DNA of 64,000 nt, from the NCBI GenBank assembly GCA_030280995.1, contig JASXTE010000011.1, positions 553,501 to 617,500 of the forward strand. The letters are read 5' to 3'. Numbering within the stretch: the stretch's first letter is position 1; each line of letters starts with the position of its first letter. Source of the stretch: Hemileia vastatrix (lineage: Eukaryota; Basidiomycota; Pucciniomycetes; Pucciniales; Zaghouaniaceae). The notes beneath the pieces were generated by a model. The model ran no database searches. It saw only the letters and a list, made by a program, of their open reading frames with translations, and was not told where the DNA came from. Below, piece by piece: positions 32,491-42,834 of the stretch. The translations under genes were made by a program, and so were the position numbers.

Positions 32491-33774
32491 TGTGGTATGT
32501 GCCTCTCAGGTAGCATAATTTTAGACCAATCAGCGTGCATAGTTTAGGAAGAACAATGGAAGTTAGCGCTGTAGGAATTGCTAAAATATAATATGTATTT
32601 TTGTGTTTCAGAGAACAAAGGAAATGGAAGCGCAGAAAAGGAATAAGGGTCTGTGCGCTTGGATTTTTCAGCGAAATGTGCCGCACAATTGGGAATTGTG
32701 TGTTATTGATTTAGGACCATAAAGCGCTAAACAATATGGATTTGGACTTTCCAATAACTATGTGTTATGCATTAAGAAAAGAGTTATGGCTTAAGCACGG
32801 CTCAAGTGCATAGTATACTGTACCGTGGCTAGTTGGGTAACTTACTGAAACAGGTAATAAGGGAGGCTAACTAGTTAAGTGAATTGTAAGGACTATGAAC
32901 TTAGTATTAAAGAAAGGAGAGTGGGGACTCAATCAAAAAACTACCCAAGAGTCAAGGCGACTAGGATCAGCATTAGAATGGGTCAAAACTGAAAATAGCG
33001 CTGAATCAAAAAACAAAGGCATAGTCAAAAGCGCATATGTGGAGTATGAGTGAAACAAATTAAATACTAGTGTTAGTAATCATAGGGTATGTTTTAGGCG
33101 CCGTAGTTTTTACAAGCAGTGTACATAGTTTAATAAGATATTAGTTATTGTTTTACTAATATGGTGCTAGAGCCAGCGCTGAAGATCCACTAGGGAACTG
33201 TGTCTTGAGTACTGGAAAAATATAAAAAGGAGGAGTATTTGATAAAGATAGGGAGTCTTTTTAAAATATAGAGAGATATATATAACTAAAATAGAATAGT
33301 GAATTAGAGATATTTTTCTGAGTCTTTTATCATTCGCGCGTCTGTGTGTGTTTTCATATAGCATAGTGAAAGAGCACAACATAGAGAGAATATATAGATT
33401 TAGTAGGATTAACTATTATTAGAGTTATTTTATTGCTATAATAAGGCATATTCAAAGAGAGCCCTTCAAGAGGAAGTAGCTGTTGATATTAGCGCTTATT
33501 AAGAATAGAAATATCTAGATAGTAATACTTGTTATCCTGATCTCTAAAACTCATCTCTCATCTTATAAACTTTCTAATCAAATATTAGTGTTACACATTA
33601 TTGCGCTGTCTTTAAAAATAAGAGTGGCAGGCGCTTCTTTTTAGAAATTGAAGAGGAGAACCAACCCATCTCGCATTTTGTCTACTTCTTAGTGCTTTAG
33701 AACTGTCTACAACGTGCTTTTCAGAAAGTTAAATCTTTTGTGGTCAAGAATTTTTCCAAGTATTTATGATCTGT
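32491..33774 (+). repeat. Possible LTR of a fourth family
   Basis: This 1.28-kb block separates two family 1 LTRs, starts TGTGGTATGTGCC and is preceded by AGAGGGAGGA. It is AT-rich, yet AGCGC/GCGCT-type words recur often (for example near 32562, 32642, 32726, 33000, 33030, 33175, 33493, 33605 and 33630). No ORF of note. I found no second copy here, so LTR identity is an inference from its size, start and setting. Confidence 0.4.
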
Positions 33775-34831
33775 TGTGGTCTTCCAAAATTGTAAGAGGC
33801 CTTTGCTGGTCTTTTTGGTGCTGTTTTTGTATGTCTTAATTTACATTGGTTGAAGAATTAGGTGTTATTTTGGTTTTCATTCAGTGAATCTTAAGATTAT
33901 GTGTATGTGGGTACTACCATTGGATAGCCCCATATTTTCTCTATATTTTTTTCTTGATGATATTTTTCTTATTCCAAGTTTAAAGGGGTTATTTACCCAC
34001 TTTTCAATTCTAAAAGATAGCTTTTTAATTTTGTTTTTTGTGCTTTATGGGCTAAACTTAAGTCTTAGAGTTAAAGGCTTAGTACCATTAAGTAGAGCTA
34101 ATTTGGCTATATATTATATGTCACAATGTTTTCATAGCTTAATTTTATGTTTAAAGGGTTTTAGTAGTTGTGGTGGATTTTTCTAAGTATTTTGGGCTTT
34201 ATTAGATGTTTTTGGTGGTTTTCTGGCTTCTGGGAGGTCCTCGCACTTCAGTTATAGAAGGGTGGGGAGCCTTTATAGAGGGTTTTTATTTAATTTGGTT
34301 GTCAAAAGCACCAAATTAGTTTGCTGTGCTTGGATTTTTAGATGGTGGTCTGTGTGTACATACTGAATAAGACAGTTTGAGGAAACCTTAATTATCATAA
34401 AACCATCTGGTAATTATATCATTGTTTCTCACTCAGGTTTCACTGTTTTTTGCCACAATTGGCTGTGTTTGTTGAAAGTTCAGTTCTTCATTTAACTCAA
34501 CTTTGGCAACTGGTTTCTCTTGTGTAGCTTTTCAACCTGCATCATGTATTGTTGCTGTTTTTTGTGCAACAAGTGCACAGTGTTTTGTTTTTCTGGTGTG
34601 GATCTTTCTGCATTTCAGGTTTCTTTGGTCTGTTGTCAATCTAGGCAAATTTCTTGACTTTTTAAGCAGTCAAGAAGTGTGTTGGAAGGGGTATTGTAAC
34701 AGTTTCTAATTTGCAGTAGCAAATAAATCTCACCTTGTATTTCTCAAGGGGAAAGGGTTTTTCCTCTCCAGTTATACTCCAATTCCCTTGGTCAAGGCCC
34801 ACAACTAGTATTATAGGATTGTCTAAATTTC
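33775..34831 (+). repeat. 5' LTR of gypsy element A (family 1)
   Basis: It starts TGTGGTCTTCCAAAATTG and runs to the PBS at 34832. It shares all landmarks with the other two family 1 LTRs and extends past them through CAAATAAATCTCACC, CTCAAGGGGAAAGGG and CAATTCCCTTGGTCAAGGCC. The exact 3' terminal base is uncertain by several nucleotides. Confidence 0.8.
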
Positions 34832-34848
34832 TGGCGCCCAACGTGGGG
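34832..34848 (+). other. Primer-binding site, gypsy element A
   Basis: TGGCGCCCAACGTGGGG follows the LTR. TGG complements the tRNA CCA end; the implied tRNA 3' end is ..GTTGGGC, discriminator G, CCA. It is the best-preserved PBS of this type in the window. Confidence 0.85.
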
Positions 34849-34898
34849 TGAGGATCTGTTAGCTTTTTGGACTTTCTGTTACTTTTGGACTCTCTTCT

Positions 34899-36148
34899 GT
34901 GGTTGGATATTGGTTTTCTGGAATATATTGGGCCAAGGCCTCTGGACCCTCTTTCTCTAATGGTGGTAGTGACACTGTTGGTGCTGCTGACAATAGTAAT
35001 CCTCCTTTTTCTGTTAGGCCTTTTATCAGGATCAAGTCCTGGAAGGCGCCTATGTTTATGGGGGAGGATGTGAAGTTTTTTATGGAGCTGTTTGAGGCTT
35101 CTGGGAATGTGTATGGTGCTTCTCACCTGTAAATGATAAAGCAAGTCATTTTCTACATTGCTTAAAGGGCTCTTGTGAAGGAGGTTGCTGCAATGGAGAG
35201 TTTTTAGGAGGAAAGATTGGAAAAATTTGTCCCTGCAGAAGACAGACAGGTGGGGAGCCAGGTACTCAATGGTGGATCTCAATATTATTGCAACTGAATG
35301 AAAATTATATGGAGGGTTGGACAGCCTCCATACTTATACAAAGTTTCTGGCTTAGTTGGGGGCCAGTGGTGGATTATTTGGTGGATGTGCAGGAGTTGGA
35401 GAGTATTTACTCTGAAAGGGATATTTTCTGGTCTTCTCTGGCCAGGAATGTCAGAATTGATGTGCTGAAGGAGTTGGAAAGGAAGGATAAGATGAAGATT
35501 TTTCATTATGGGAATCAAAAGTTTCCTGCTTTCTCTGTGGTGAAGGAGTTTGTGGAGGGTCATCTGAAACTGTTGGCAGTTGATTTTTGCCAAGAAGCTA
35601 GCACCAAGTATGTTAGAAAGGTCTGTGAACCTTTTGCTGAAGATGTGTAGGATTCCAGGAAGAAGGAATAAGGAAAGTGTGAGAAAGGGAAAGACTCCTG
35701 AGAAGCCTAAAGAGTTTGATCCATTAGTGGAGAAGTTGGATGATCTGACAAAACAGCTACATATTTTTTTCAGGAGGCTCAGAAGGCCAATAATGCTCCT
35801 TCTCAGCCCAGAGATTTTGAAAGGAGGGTTTGAAGGAGTGACCCTTGGGTCTGCTCTTAATTCAGCAGGAAGGGCCACAAGTCTAATGATTGATGGGCAC
35901 TGAATCAGCATGTGTCTGAAGGGAAGGTGGAATTTGATGGAAACGTTTTTAAGTTCGCAGATGGCTCTTTTGTGAAGTCTAATGATGTTCATGCTCTAGT
36001 GGACTTGTTGAGGAGGATGCATAATGTCTACTCAAGGAGGCCAAGGTTTGAAGAGCTGCATAATAAGGCTTCTTCTTCTGATAAAGTTGGAGATGATTGC
36101 AAGGGAAAGAGAAAGGAGGCTAATAAAGTCTCATTTACATCTTCCTTT
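34899..36148 (+). pseudogene. Gypsy A gag, first part (interrupted by the 17-kb transposon)
   Basis: Collinear with gag at 57786-59100. Here KAPMFMGEDVKFFMELFEA and GASHL match PKFNGEEVKWFISSYEAAS and GASHV; RNVRIDVLKELERKDKM matches RDIRMDVLKDLSRKDLM; GHLKLLAVDFCQEAS matches AHLKLMPLDMYQES; VFKFADGSFVKS and GKRKEANKVSFTSSF match VYKFPDKLFIKP and GKEKEVSKATFSTSF. It ends abruptly after TSSF at the TTT target site. Several stops and frameshifts are present. The zinc knuckle is not recognisable in this copy. Confidence 0.85.
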
Positions 36149-36187
36149 CACCAGGTCAAAAGTTAGATGACTTGCAGTCAAGTGGTT
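36149..36187 (+). repeat. Left terminal inverted repeat
   Basis: It starts CACCAGGTCAAAAGTT and continues ACTTGCAGTCAAGTGGTT after five variable bases. It matches the right end inverted at 36 of 39 positions by my count. A smaller inverted repeat, ACTTG..CAAGT, lies inside it. Confidence 0.9.
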
Positions 36188-37203
36188 TTTCAGGTATCTT
36201 AAAGTAACATCAGAAGTAACCTTTGAAGTAACTTCAGTGCTTAAATAACTTACAAGCCAGACCAAAACTCTCAGTGCCTCTGTACCAAAAAGAATATTAG
36301 TGAAAGTATATTGGACTGCTTATTGTTAAAACTTTCTATCTTATTTGATCTTGAGTGACTTCTGGAAATTGTGCCTCAGTGCTCTATTAGCTTTTTTTCT
36401 TGGTAAGAAGTCCTCCATTTTAGCTATGCTTACACCATTTATTAAAGGCCGATTAAATAACTTTTCATAATTTTCTTTCTGTAGGTTGGCATCATAGAAT
36501 TTACCAGGACAAAATTCAATGGAGGCACATAGAAAAGTCCCATACCCTGTTATTTTTAAGCATAGGTAATTATGATTCAGTCATGAAAATTTATCCTACA
36601 GGGACTATTATAATCTTCTTAATATTACTGTATTTCAAAGATGAATAATGGCCAACAATGTCAATTTTTTAGAATGATTTAGTGACTTTTTGACGGTAGA
36701 AGAGGTATTATATAAATTTGAAAATAGACTTATACTTATAAAGTTTTTAAAAACAAATATATACAATAAAAAGAACATACTCAGATTATACTCAAACCTG
36801 TTATTTATAAAATTGCATCATAGTTTCAGGGATATAGTTCACCATGTTCAAAAAAAAACTTATATGATTTGTTCAAGTGAGGTTTCACCTATATCAATAA
36901 ACAAAAGGAGTTGTAAAAAAATATTACACTGCAGTTAGAGTTATAAAAAGGTGAAAAAATAAAATATTTTCACTAATCATCAATAGTCAATCAAACCCCT
37001 TCTAATACTCATTCTAATTTTAGTTTGGTTTTTAAATATTTTTTAGCTTATAGGAAACTTTATAAACTTAGGGAAAGTAAATTAAGAGTATGTAAAAGGA
37101 ATTACATGTATCCTCCAAGCTATGATGAAAAATAAGGTTAATATTTAGAAAGTTTTTTTACCAAATATAGTATAGCTTCAATAAGTTTGAACAAGTAATG
37201 CAT
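36188..37203. other. Left sub-terminal region
   Basis: AT-rich and non-coding. Near the end of the element, GTAAC words recur (AAAGTAACATCAGAAGTAAC, then TGAAGTAACTTC) at 36201-36235. Sub-terminal repeats are where CACTA transposases bind in plants, so they are candidates; three copies is a thin basis. Confidence 0.45.
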
Positions 37204-39382
37204 TCAATTTTTTTTTAACAATTTAAGTTGTTCTGCATTCAAAGTAGCTTGACTTTTGCAACAGTAAAATTCTATAACAGTTGCTAAATCTTCCAAATTG
37301 ACTTTAGTCTCAGTATCAACAAGGGACTGCTCTACCACAGAAAAATTATTGTAGTATGTTTCATCTAAAAAGGCTTTTGGAAGATCCCCAGGAAAAGATT
37401 CTTCACCAATATCATCCATAGGGAAACTTCTGGGACCTGCAACAGGTTGACCACCTTCCGTTCCTGGGTGTTGAGGGACCTTCAATTTTCGATCAAACTT
37501 TTTTTTGATAGCTGCCTTGGCTGTTTGAGATTTAGAATTTGCAAGTGATTTGAACATTGACCCCCTGTCAAGTCCATTTAAACATCAAACCAAACCTGCA
37601 CTTCTCCAAGGAATTGGAAGTTTTAATCTACTCCCATCTTGGCCTTCCTCAGTATCAGAGTGAATACAGATATCTTTGAATAATCCAGCCATATCAGGGA
37701 CCAAAAAAGATGAAGACATGTTTATTTGTCCATCACACAAATATAAAAATTTTATATTTAGTCTCAAAAAAATTTGAAAAGCTATAAAATGAACATGCTT
37801 ACATCTCTTCTTCTTTTAGACATTTGAACCTTCATTTTTTCAACTTCACCTTTTCAATCTTTTGAGTTTCAGATGATTTATCTTTTGACATATCAGCAAA
37901 TTTTTTAGACTGCCCAGAGATCCACCTCTCTAGGATGCTAAAAACTGCTTCATCTGTAACAGACTCATCTGAAACTGAAAAGTTTATCAAACCCTTCCCA
38001 TGATAGCAGGCCTTCCATCCAAGAACAATGTCATTAATTATGATAGAGTTCCACTCTCCATCCATACTAGATCCCCAAAGATAGAGAAAACAGCTTATAC
38101 CAGTTTGGGCCAATTGTGCTTCAGCTTGACGTTTCCACTGTGTATTAATCATCTGGCCAGGAGGTAAAGCATAGTCAGTAGTTGGGACAAATTTTGGATT
38201 TTTGAAGGTTGAAACCAGTTTTTGGGTTTTGGCTTTAATGACTAACTGTCGCTGAGCTGGGGTTAATTTTGTACGTGGCTTATCCTGAATTGCTTTAATC
38301 ATCCTCTCCCTCTCAGTTTGGGAAGTGCGCCATTGATTGACTATCTCATTGGAAGGAGGATCAGGAATTTTATGAGTAGCTGGGTCAATTCCTAGGAGGA
38401 GTCTAGCAAAAGAAATAATGGAGCGACCCAATGGAGTGGAGGCAGAAGGAATAGGTGATTTAGAAGCCAAATTGGCAGTTTTCTTTTTAGTAGCATTTTC
38501 AGTTTTTCTCTTCTTGGAGGTGTGTTCATGATGCTTGTGAAATTTGATATATGACTTAGGATCCAAGCCAGCTGTACCTGAAATGGGCCACATAGAGATT
38601 AGAAATTATATACAAAAATAATGAATCTTTCAAACATACCACACTCTGCAGAATCATCATCATTAGCAAAAAATTCTGAAAATTCTCTATCATCAGGAGG
38701 TTGTGCTGTTTCTGAAAAAGATAAAATGTGATTATCTGTCCTTGTTCCATATGAAAAAACCAATCATTTAAAAATACTAACCTGTTACCAAAAAAAAAAG
38801 ATTTAATAAGTTATAAGTTTATATTATTTGCAATAAAAAAATCAAACATTAATTTTATTTACCATTTGGATTTTCACCAGTTTCCCCACCACTGGGACCA
38901 GGTGGATTGGATGGTACATTGGGAGGATTTGGTGGGGGTGGAGGTGGTGGAGGTGGAGGAGGTGGAGGTGGTAGACCTGGTGTTGGTGGTGGTGGGCCTT
39001 GTGGACCTGGTGGTGGTAAAAGTGATTGATGATATGGGGATGGAGGAGGAGGAGGAGGAGGAGGAGGAGGAGGTTGAGGGGTAAATGAGAATTGTGGTAG
39101 TTGTATAGGTGGTGGTGGATATGGGGAAGCAGTATGTGATGGGCCAGGGGAGTCTTGGGTAAAAGGGATAGAATCAGATCTAGTACTAGGTGAACCAATA
39201 TACGGATCAAAATAGTAGCGTAATTGATAATCATGTTCAGAAGGATTTGGGTGTTGAAAAAGGCTTCTTTGATGACTGTGTTGGTGCCACAGGAGTTCTC
39301 TAATTACAGATTCAGATGATTGAGAGTGTGGTGACTCAGGGTCTTCCTGAGGATCAGTCATAACAACTTTTTTTCTTGTCAA
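37204..39382 (-). pseudogene. Gene Y: multi-exon unknown protein with poly-Pro N-terminus and SDTEE/WRS C-terminus
   Basis: Unrecognised. Exon 1 (39382 or 39361 to 38863) is disordered, with runs of 8-14 prolines. GT-AG introns at 38712-38862 and 38578-38639 join in frame (..ENPN/ETAQPPDD.. and ..SAEC/GTAGLDPK). The third exon encodes a Lys-rich linker and a globular part with IISFARLLLG, IPDPPSNEI and LERWISGQSKKF. A stop at ~37832 and a frame change precede the last part, HSDTEEGQDG..IPWRS..AKAAIKKKFD..FPMDDIGEESFPGD..LATVIEFYCCKSQ (37204-37767), which has a stop near 37570. A diverged relative lies at 48.4-49.5 kb and a relic at 418. It could be a regulatory or DNA-binding accessory of the transposon. 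Confidence 0.6.
38930..39105 (-). repeat. Triplet-rich tract encoding poly-proline
   Basis: The plus strand has GGT/GGA/GGG repeats (GGTGGAGGTGGAGGAGG-type), giving runs of Pro on the minus strand, 8-14 residues at a time. It is part of gene Y exon 1. Slippage could vary its length between copies. Confidence 0.85.
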
Positions 39383-39969
39383 TATTTGAAAATTAGAAAT
39401 ATAAAAATAAAATTGACATACCTTCCCTAATAGATTCCATCTTAAATGTATTGGCTTGTTATAAAATTAAATTAAATTTGAACCAAAGACTGTAAATGGT
39501 GGATGTTTTAAATAAGATTTAAGGAAGGTGTAAAAATTCCAACATTTTATTTAGAGCAAAAATATTTTTCATGCATTATGCATTGTAAGTTTGGCTTCAC
39601 CAAAATGATCCAAAAAATTTATGAACAGAAATGTGAGAAAAGAGAAAGACAAAATTACTGTTATCATTTGTGAGCTATCAAATCCAATAATCAACATACA
39701 AAAAAATAAGTTTCATATACATTAAAACACTTCATAATTACATTTCATATTATTAAATTTTGGAAAACTTCATTGCAACACCATCATATGTAAAAATAAT
39801 CAAAAGAAAATTCATTAAATATCAACAAGTGAATAACAAAGTGATAAATGTTAAAAAAAATTTAAAAAAAGTGTATTTTATGCAGCCAACTGAATCTCAT
39901 ATTTTTGAACTATGGTTTCAACAACACAATTAACATAAATGAATTTCAAGAAAAAATCAATAAATCTAA
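39383..39969. other. Intergenic between genes X and Y
   Basis: 590 bp, AT-rich. No ORF or repeat recognised. It must hold the promoter of gene Y and the 3' end of gene X. Confidence 0.5.
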
Positions 39970-42553
39970 TTACAAAGTAAGTTGTGGTTGTCTAGATCTT
40001 TTAGCAGATGTTCTTATCCATGGTATTTCCCCTTCACTTGTATCAATAGTCAATTTCTCTATAAAGTCATGTAAAATAGAGTTGGAGACCTGCTCCAGAG
40101 AAAGAGAAACAGGAATGTAAAATTGTTTTTGACATAGTGAGTTAACTATGGTATCAACAATGAGAGCATGGGTCCTGGGCCATGCAACATCATGCTGATG
40201 TGAACTACTTCCAATCAACAGGTTAGTTAGCTCAATCAACTCCCCACAAGTGGATTGAGTTTTCCTTCTAGCATCATTTGAGCTCAGGAAGAGTCCCCTA
40301 ACACCAGCAGCAAAAAAGTAAGCAAGGTGGTAAAAAATTAACTTTGACCTTGAGGTAGCAAGAATAGGTCCTGCTCCTGCCCTAGCTGAGCTCTCTTGCA
40401 CTGATGAGCCTGATGCTACTCTATCTTGCAGGAAATCATCACAATTTGAATATCCTTTTAAGAGTGCAAGACATTGAACCATGTGAAGAATCTTGTTGTA
40501 TAGATTAGCCAGATGCTTGACAGAAATAGTGAGAGATGATTCATCAGAAGCTGAGCCGATTTTTGCAACATCAACTTTTCGCTTGTACATCATCTTCTCA
40601 ATGTCCTGGATAATATTAAAAACACTTTCTTCATTTGCATTTTAATTGGAAACATCTCTTATGGATGAGTCAAGTGTATTTCCTGATAGATGGATTGATT
40701 CCATGATTAAGCTGGCCCAATCACGCTTACTTGATTTGGATGGAAGTGCAAGAGAAGAAAGGTTGATGAATAAACTAGTAACATTAGCAGACCTCTGCTT
40801 CAAAATCTTCATTTCAAAAACATCCTTTCTGTTCCAAAGTTCAAAGATAGATGGTTGGAGGAACGAAGGGGCTATGGAACTTGTAAGCCAGATAAAAAAA
40901 AATAAAAGTGAAAAATAAGAGAAAATATTTACCAAGTGTAGTGACCTCACTGAGCCACTCTCCAACAGTAGAAGATGATGACTTGAATTTAAGGTTAATG
41001 TTTCTTAAATCCATCGGCGACTGAGCTTTAAGAGCAGAATGTTGATTGAGGATTTCATAGGAGCGGAATTCCAAGTTTCTCCAGGACTCATCGGGTAATC
41101 TTGTTTCATATATTTTACAAATTTCAGTGATTTTGTCTCTGAATTCTGGAAAGATAAACTGGTAGGATCTCTCAAAGGGGGGAATGTAGTTTTCACTTTC
41201 TTTGCTAGAAGTTGAGGCTGATTCAGGGAGAGGGGGAGCTGGAGAGGGTCCTAACTGAGTCTGTGAAGCTGAGGTGGGTGTGAGGGCGGGGGCAGGCTGT
41301 GAAGGTGGGATAGAAGTAGGACCAGTGGCTAAAGGTGGAGAAGCAGCTGGGACAGAAGTAGTGACAGAAGTAGTGACAGAGGGGAGAGGTCTAGTGGTAA
41401 CAGCTGGGGTATTGGATTTAGAGAGTAGAACGGTGGTATCTTTGGCACTTGGAGACTGGGTTGATTTTGGTGGTGAAGGTCTGGAAGCAACATTTATAGG
41501 AGCTGAGGTTGATGAAGTTGGGGCTGGTAAAGTGGGATGAGGGGATGCAGTTGTAAGGGTGGAAACTACAGGTTGAGAAAGAGCAGGAGCAGCAGAGATA
41601 GGGATGAGAGGAGCAGTTGGAGAAGCAGTATTAGGGATGGCTTTATCAGACACAATTTTGAATGTTGAAGGAGCTGAAGATTGGGTGGCAGGGTTGGTGG
41701 TTGTCATGGTGAGTGATTTTTTTGTAAGTTTCTTCTTCTTTGAAGCAGGGTTGAAGGTGTCATCCTCAGAATCAGTAGGTATATTATAGTTAGGGGTTGC
41801 TGCAGCTGATTTTCTTTTTGGACGCCTAGAGGGTTGATCATCAGTGGTGAGGTCAATGATAACCATTTTTTCCTCTGGAGGAAGCTGAGACCCAGAAGAA
41901 ACAGCTGAAAGAAAAAATTACTACTAAATACTTATAATGAAAACAGTGAAAAAAACTGACCATTTTTCAGCTCTTAGACAAGATCCAAAAGATCCTGCAC
42001 CTTCTTCATAGCTGAATCCGCAAGTAAAGTTTCATTTAAGAGTGATTCAACACCAGTTTGAAATTTGGTGTACTGCAAGATAAACTCCTCAGTAGAAATT
42101 TTATACACCTCATTTTTAAATACACAGCTTGAAGAAGATGGTTTTCTTTCTTGGGCTTCTTGAGCAAGAGGTATGTCATCCATGAAAAAACAATCAGCCT
42201 CTGTAGAAAGAACAATGTTACTAGCTCTGACCTGATGTGTCAGATTCACTGTTCACTGCATCACCGGACTCCACAGTGTTGGAGGGTTGTTGAGGGGCAA
42301 CAGTTAAAGTTTCTACATCAATGAAAACAATGTATAAAATGAAATTTTAATAAAAGTTTTAACTAATATATATAAAAAATTACTCAACAGATGTCACATT
42401 CACCTGAGGATCCACATCTTGAGCTGACAACAGGGAATGGTATGAATCATTAGAACTGGATTTTTGTTGAGGCAGCTCTACATCTGGACAGGAGGGTGAG
42501 CTGGGAGGTGCCTGACTGGGGGTTGAGGCTGAGGATTGAGCTTGTTGAGACAT
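39970..42553 (-). pseudogene. Gene X: multi-exon unknown protein
   Basis: No domain recognised. The likely start is MSQQAQSSAS at 42553, with a donor at 42403. An exon around 41974-42249 has an acidic helical part (FILQYTKFQTGVESLL, ADSAMKKVQDLLDLV). The main exon (about 41900-40933) holds VIIDLTTDDQPSRRPKRKS, a long Pro/Ser/Thr/Ala-rich tail, then a folded part (PPFERSYQFIFPEFRDKI, LPDESWRNLEFRSYEILNQ). An intron at 40872-40932 joins TTL/APSFLQ in frame. The last exon (KDVFEMKILKQRSANV, MMYKRKVDVAKIG, SKLIFYHLAYFFAAGVRG, IPWIRTSAKRSRQP) has one in-frame TAA near 40643. VIIDLTTDD resembles a SUMO-interacting motif followed by a basic nuclear signal; that is inference. Exon boundaries at the 5' end are uncertain. 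Confidence 0.55.
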
Positions 42554-42834
42554 CTGTGTTCTGCGTTGATAGTTTTTGAAAAGAGGTGGTTAAGAGTAGA
42601 GAAGTTTGTGGATTTGACAGGTAGACTTCTCAGCTTATATTAAGAAATTCTATGCAAAATATGGTTGCATAGGTTTAGGCATGACTAAGGAAGGTTGCAT
42701 TATATTTGTGCAACTAATGTAAAAAAGTAAAGCATAACTCATACTATAATGCGCCAAATACAAATAAATTAAAAATATTGCATCTTTTTGCAATGTTATG
42801 AGACTATATACATAACTTTTAGCACCATGTATAG
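42554..42834. promoter_or_regulatory. Upstream region of gene X, next to palindrome field
   Basis: There is no ORF. It separates the proposed gene X start from the first palindrome half-site at 42835. A role in leftward transcription is inferred from position only; I see no convincing TATA/Inr pattern. Confidence 0.3.

Noticed and set aside
34662..35992. Two long minus-strand frames (206 and 235 codons)
   Set aside because: They are antisense to the gypsy A LTR end and gag, whose plus-strand reading aligns with the gag at 57.8 kb.
38866..39084. Plus-strand Val/Asp/Glu-rich frame opposite the poly-Pro exon
   Set aside because: Antisense of the triplet repeat; no independent support, and the minus-strand exon splices in frame.
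41274..41789. Gly/Val/Glu-rich plus-strand frames opposite gene X
   Set aside because: They mirror the Pro/Ser/Thr-rich exon of gene X; composition artefact.
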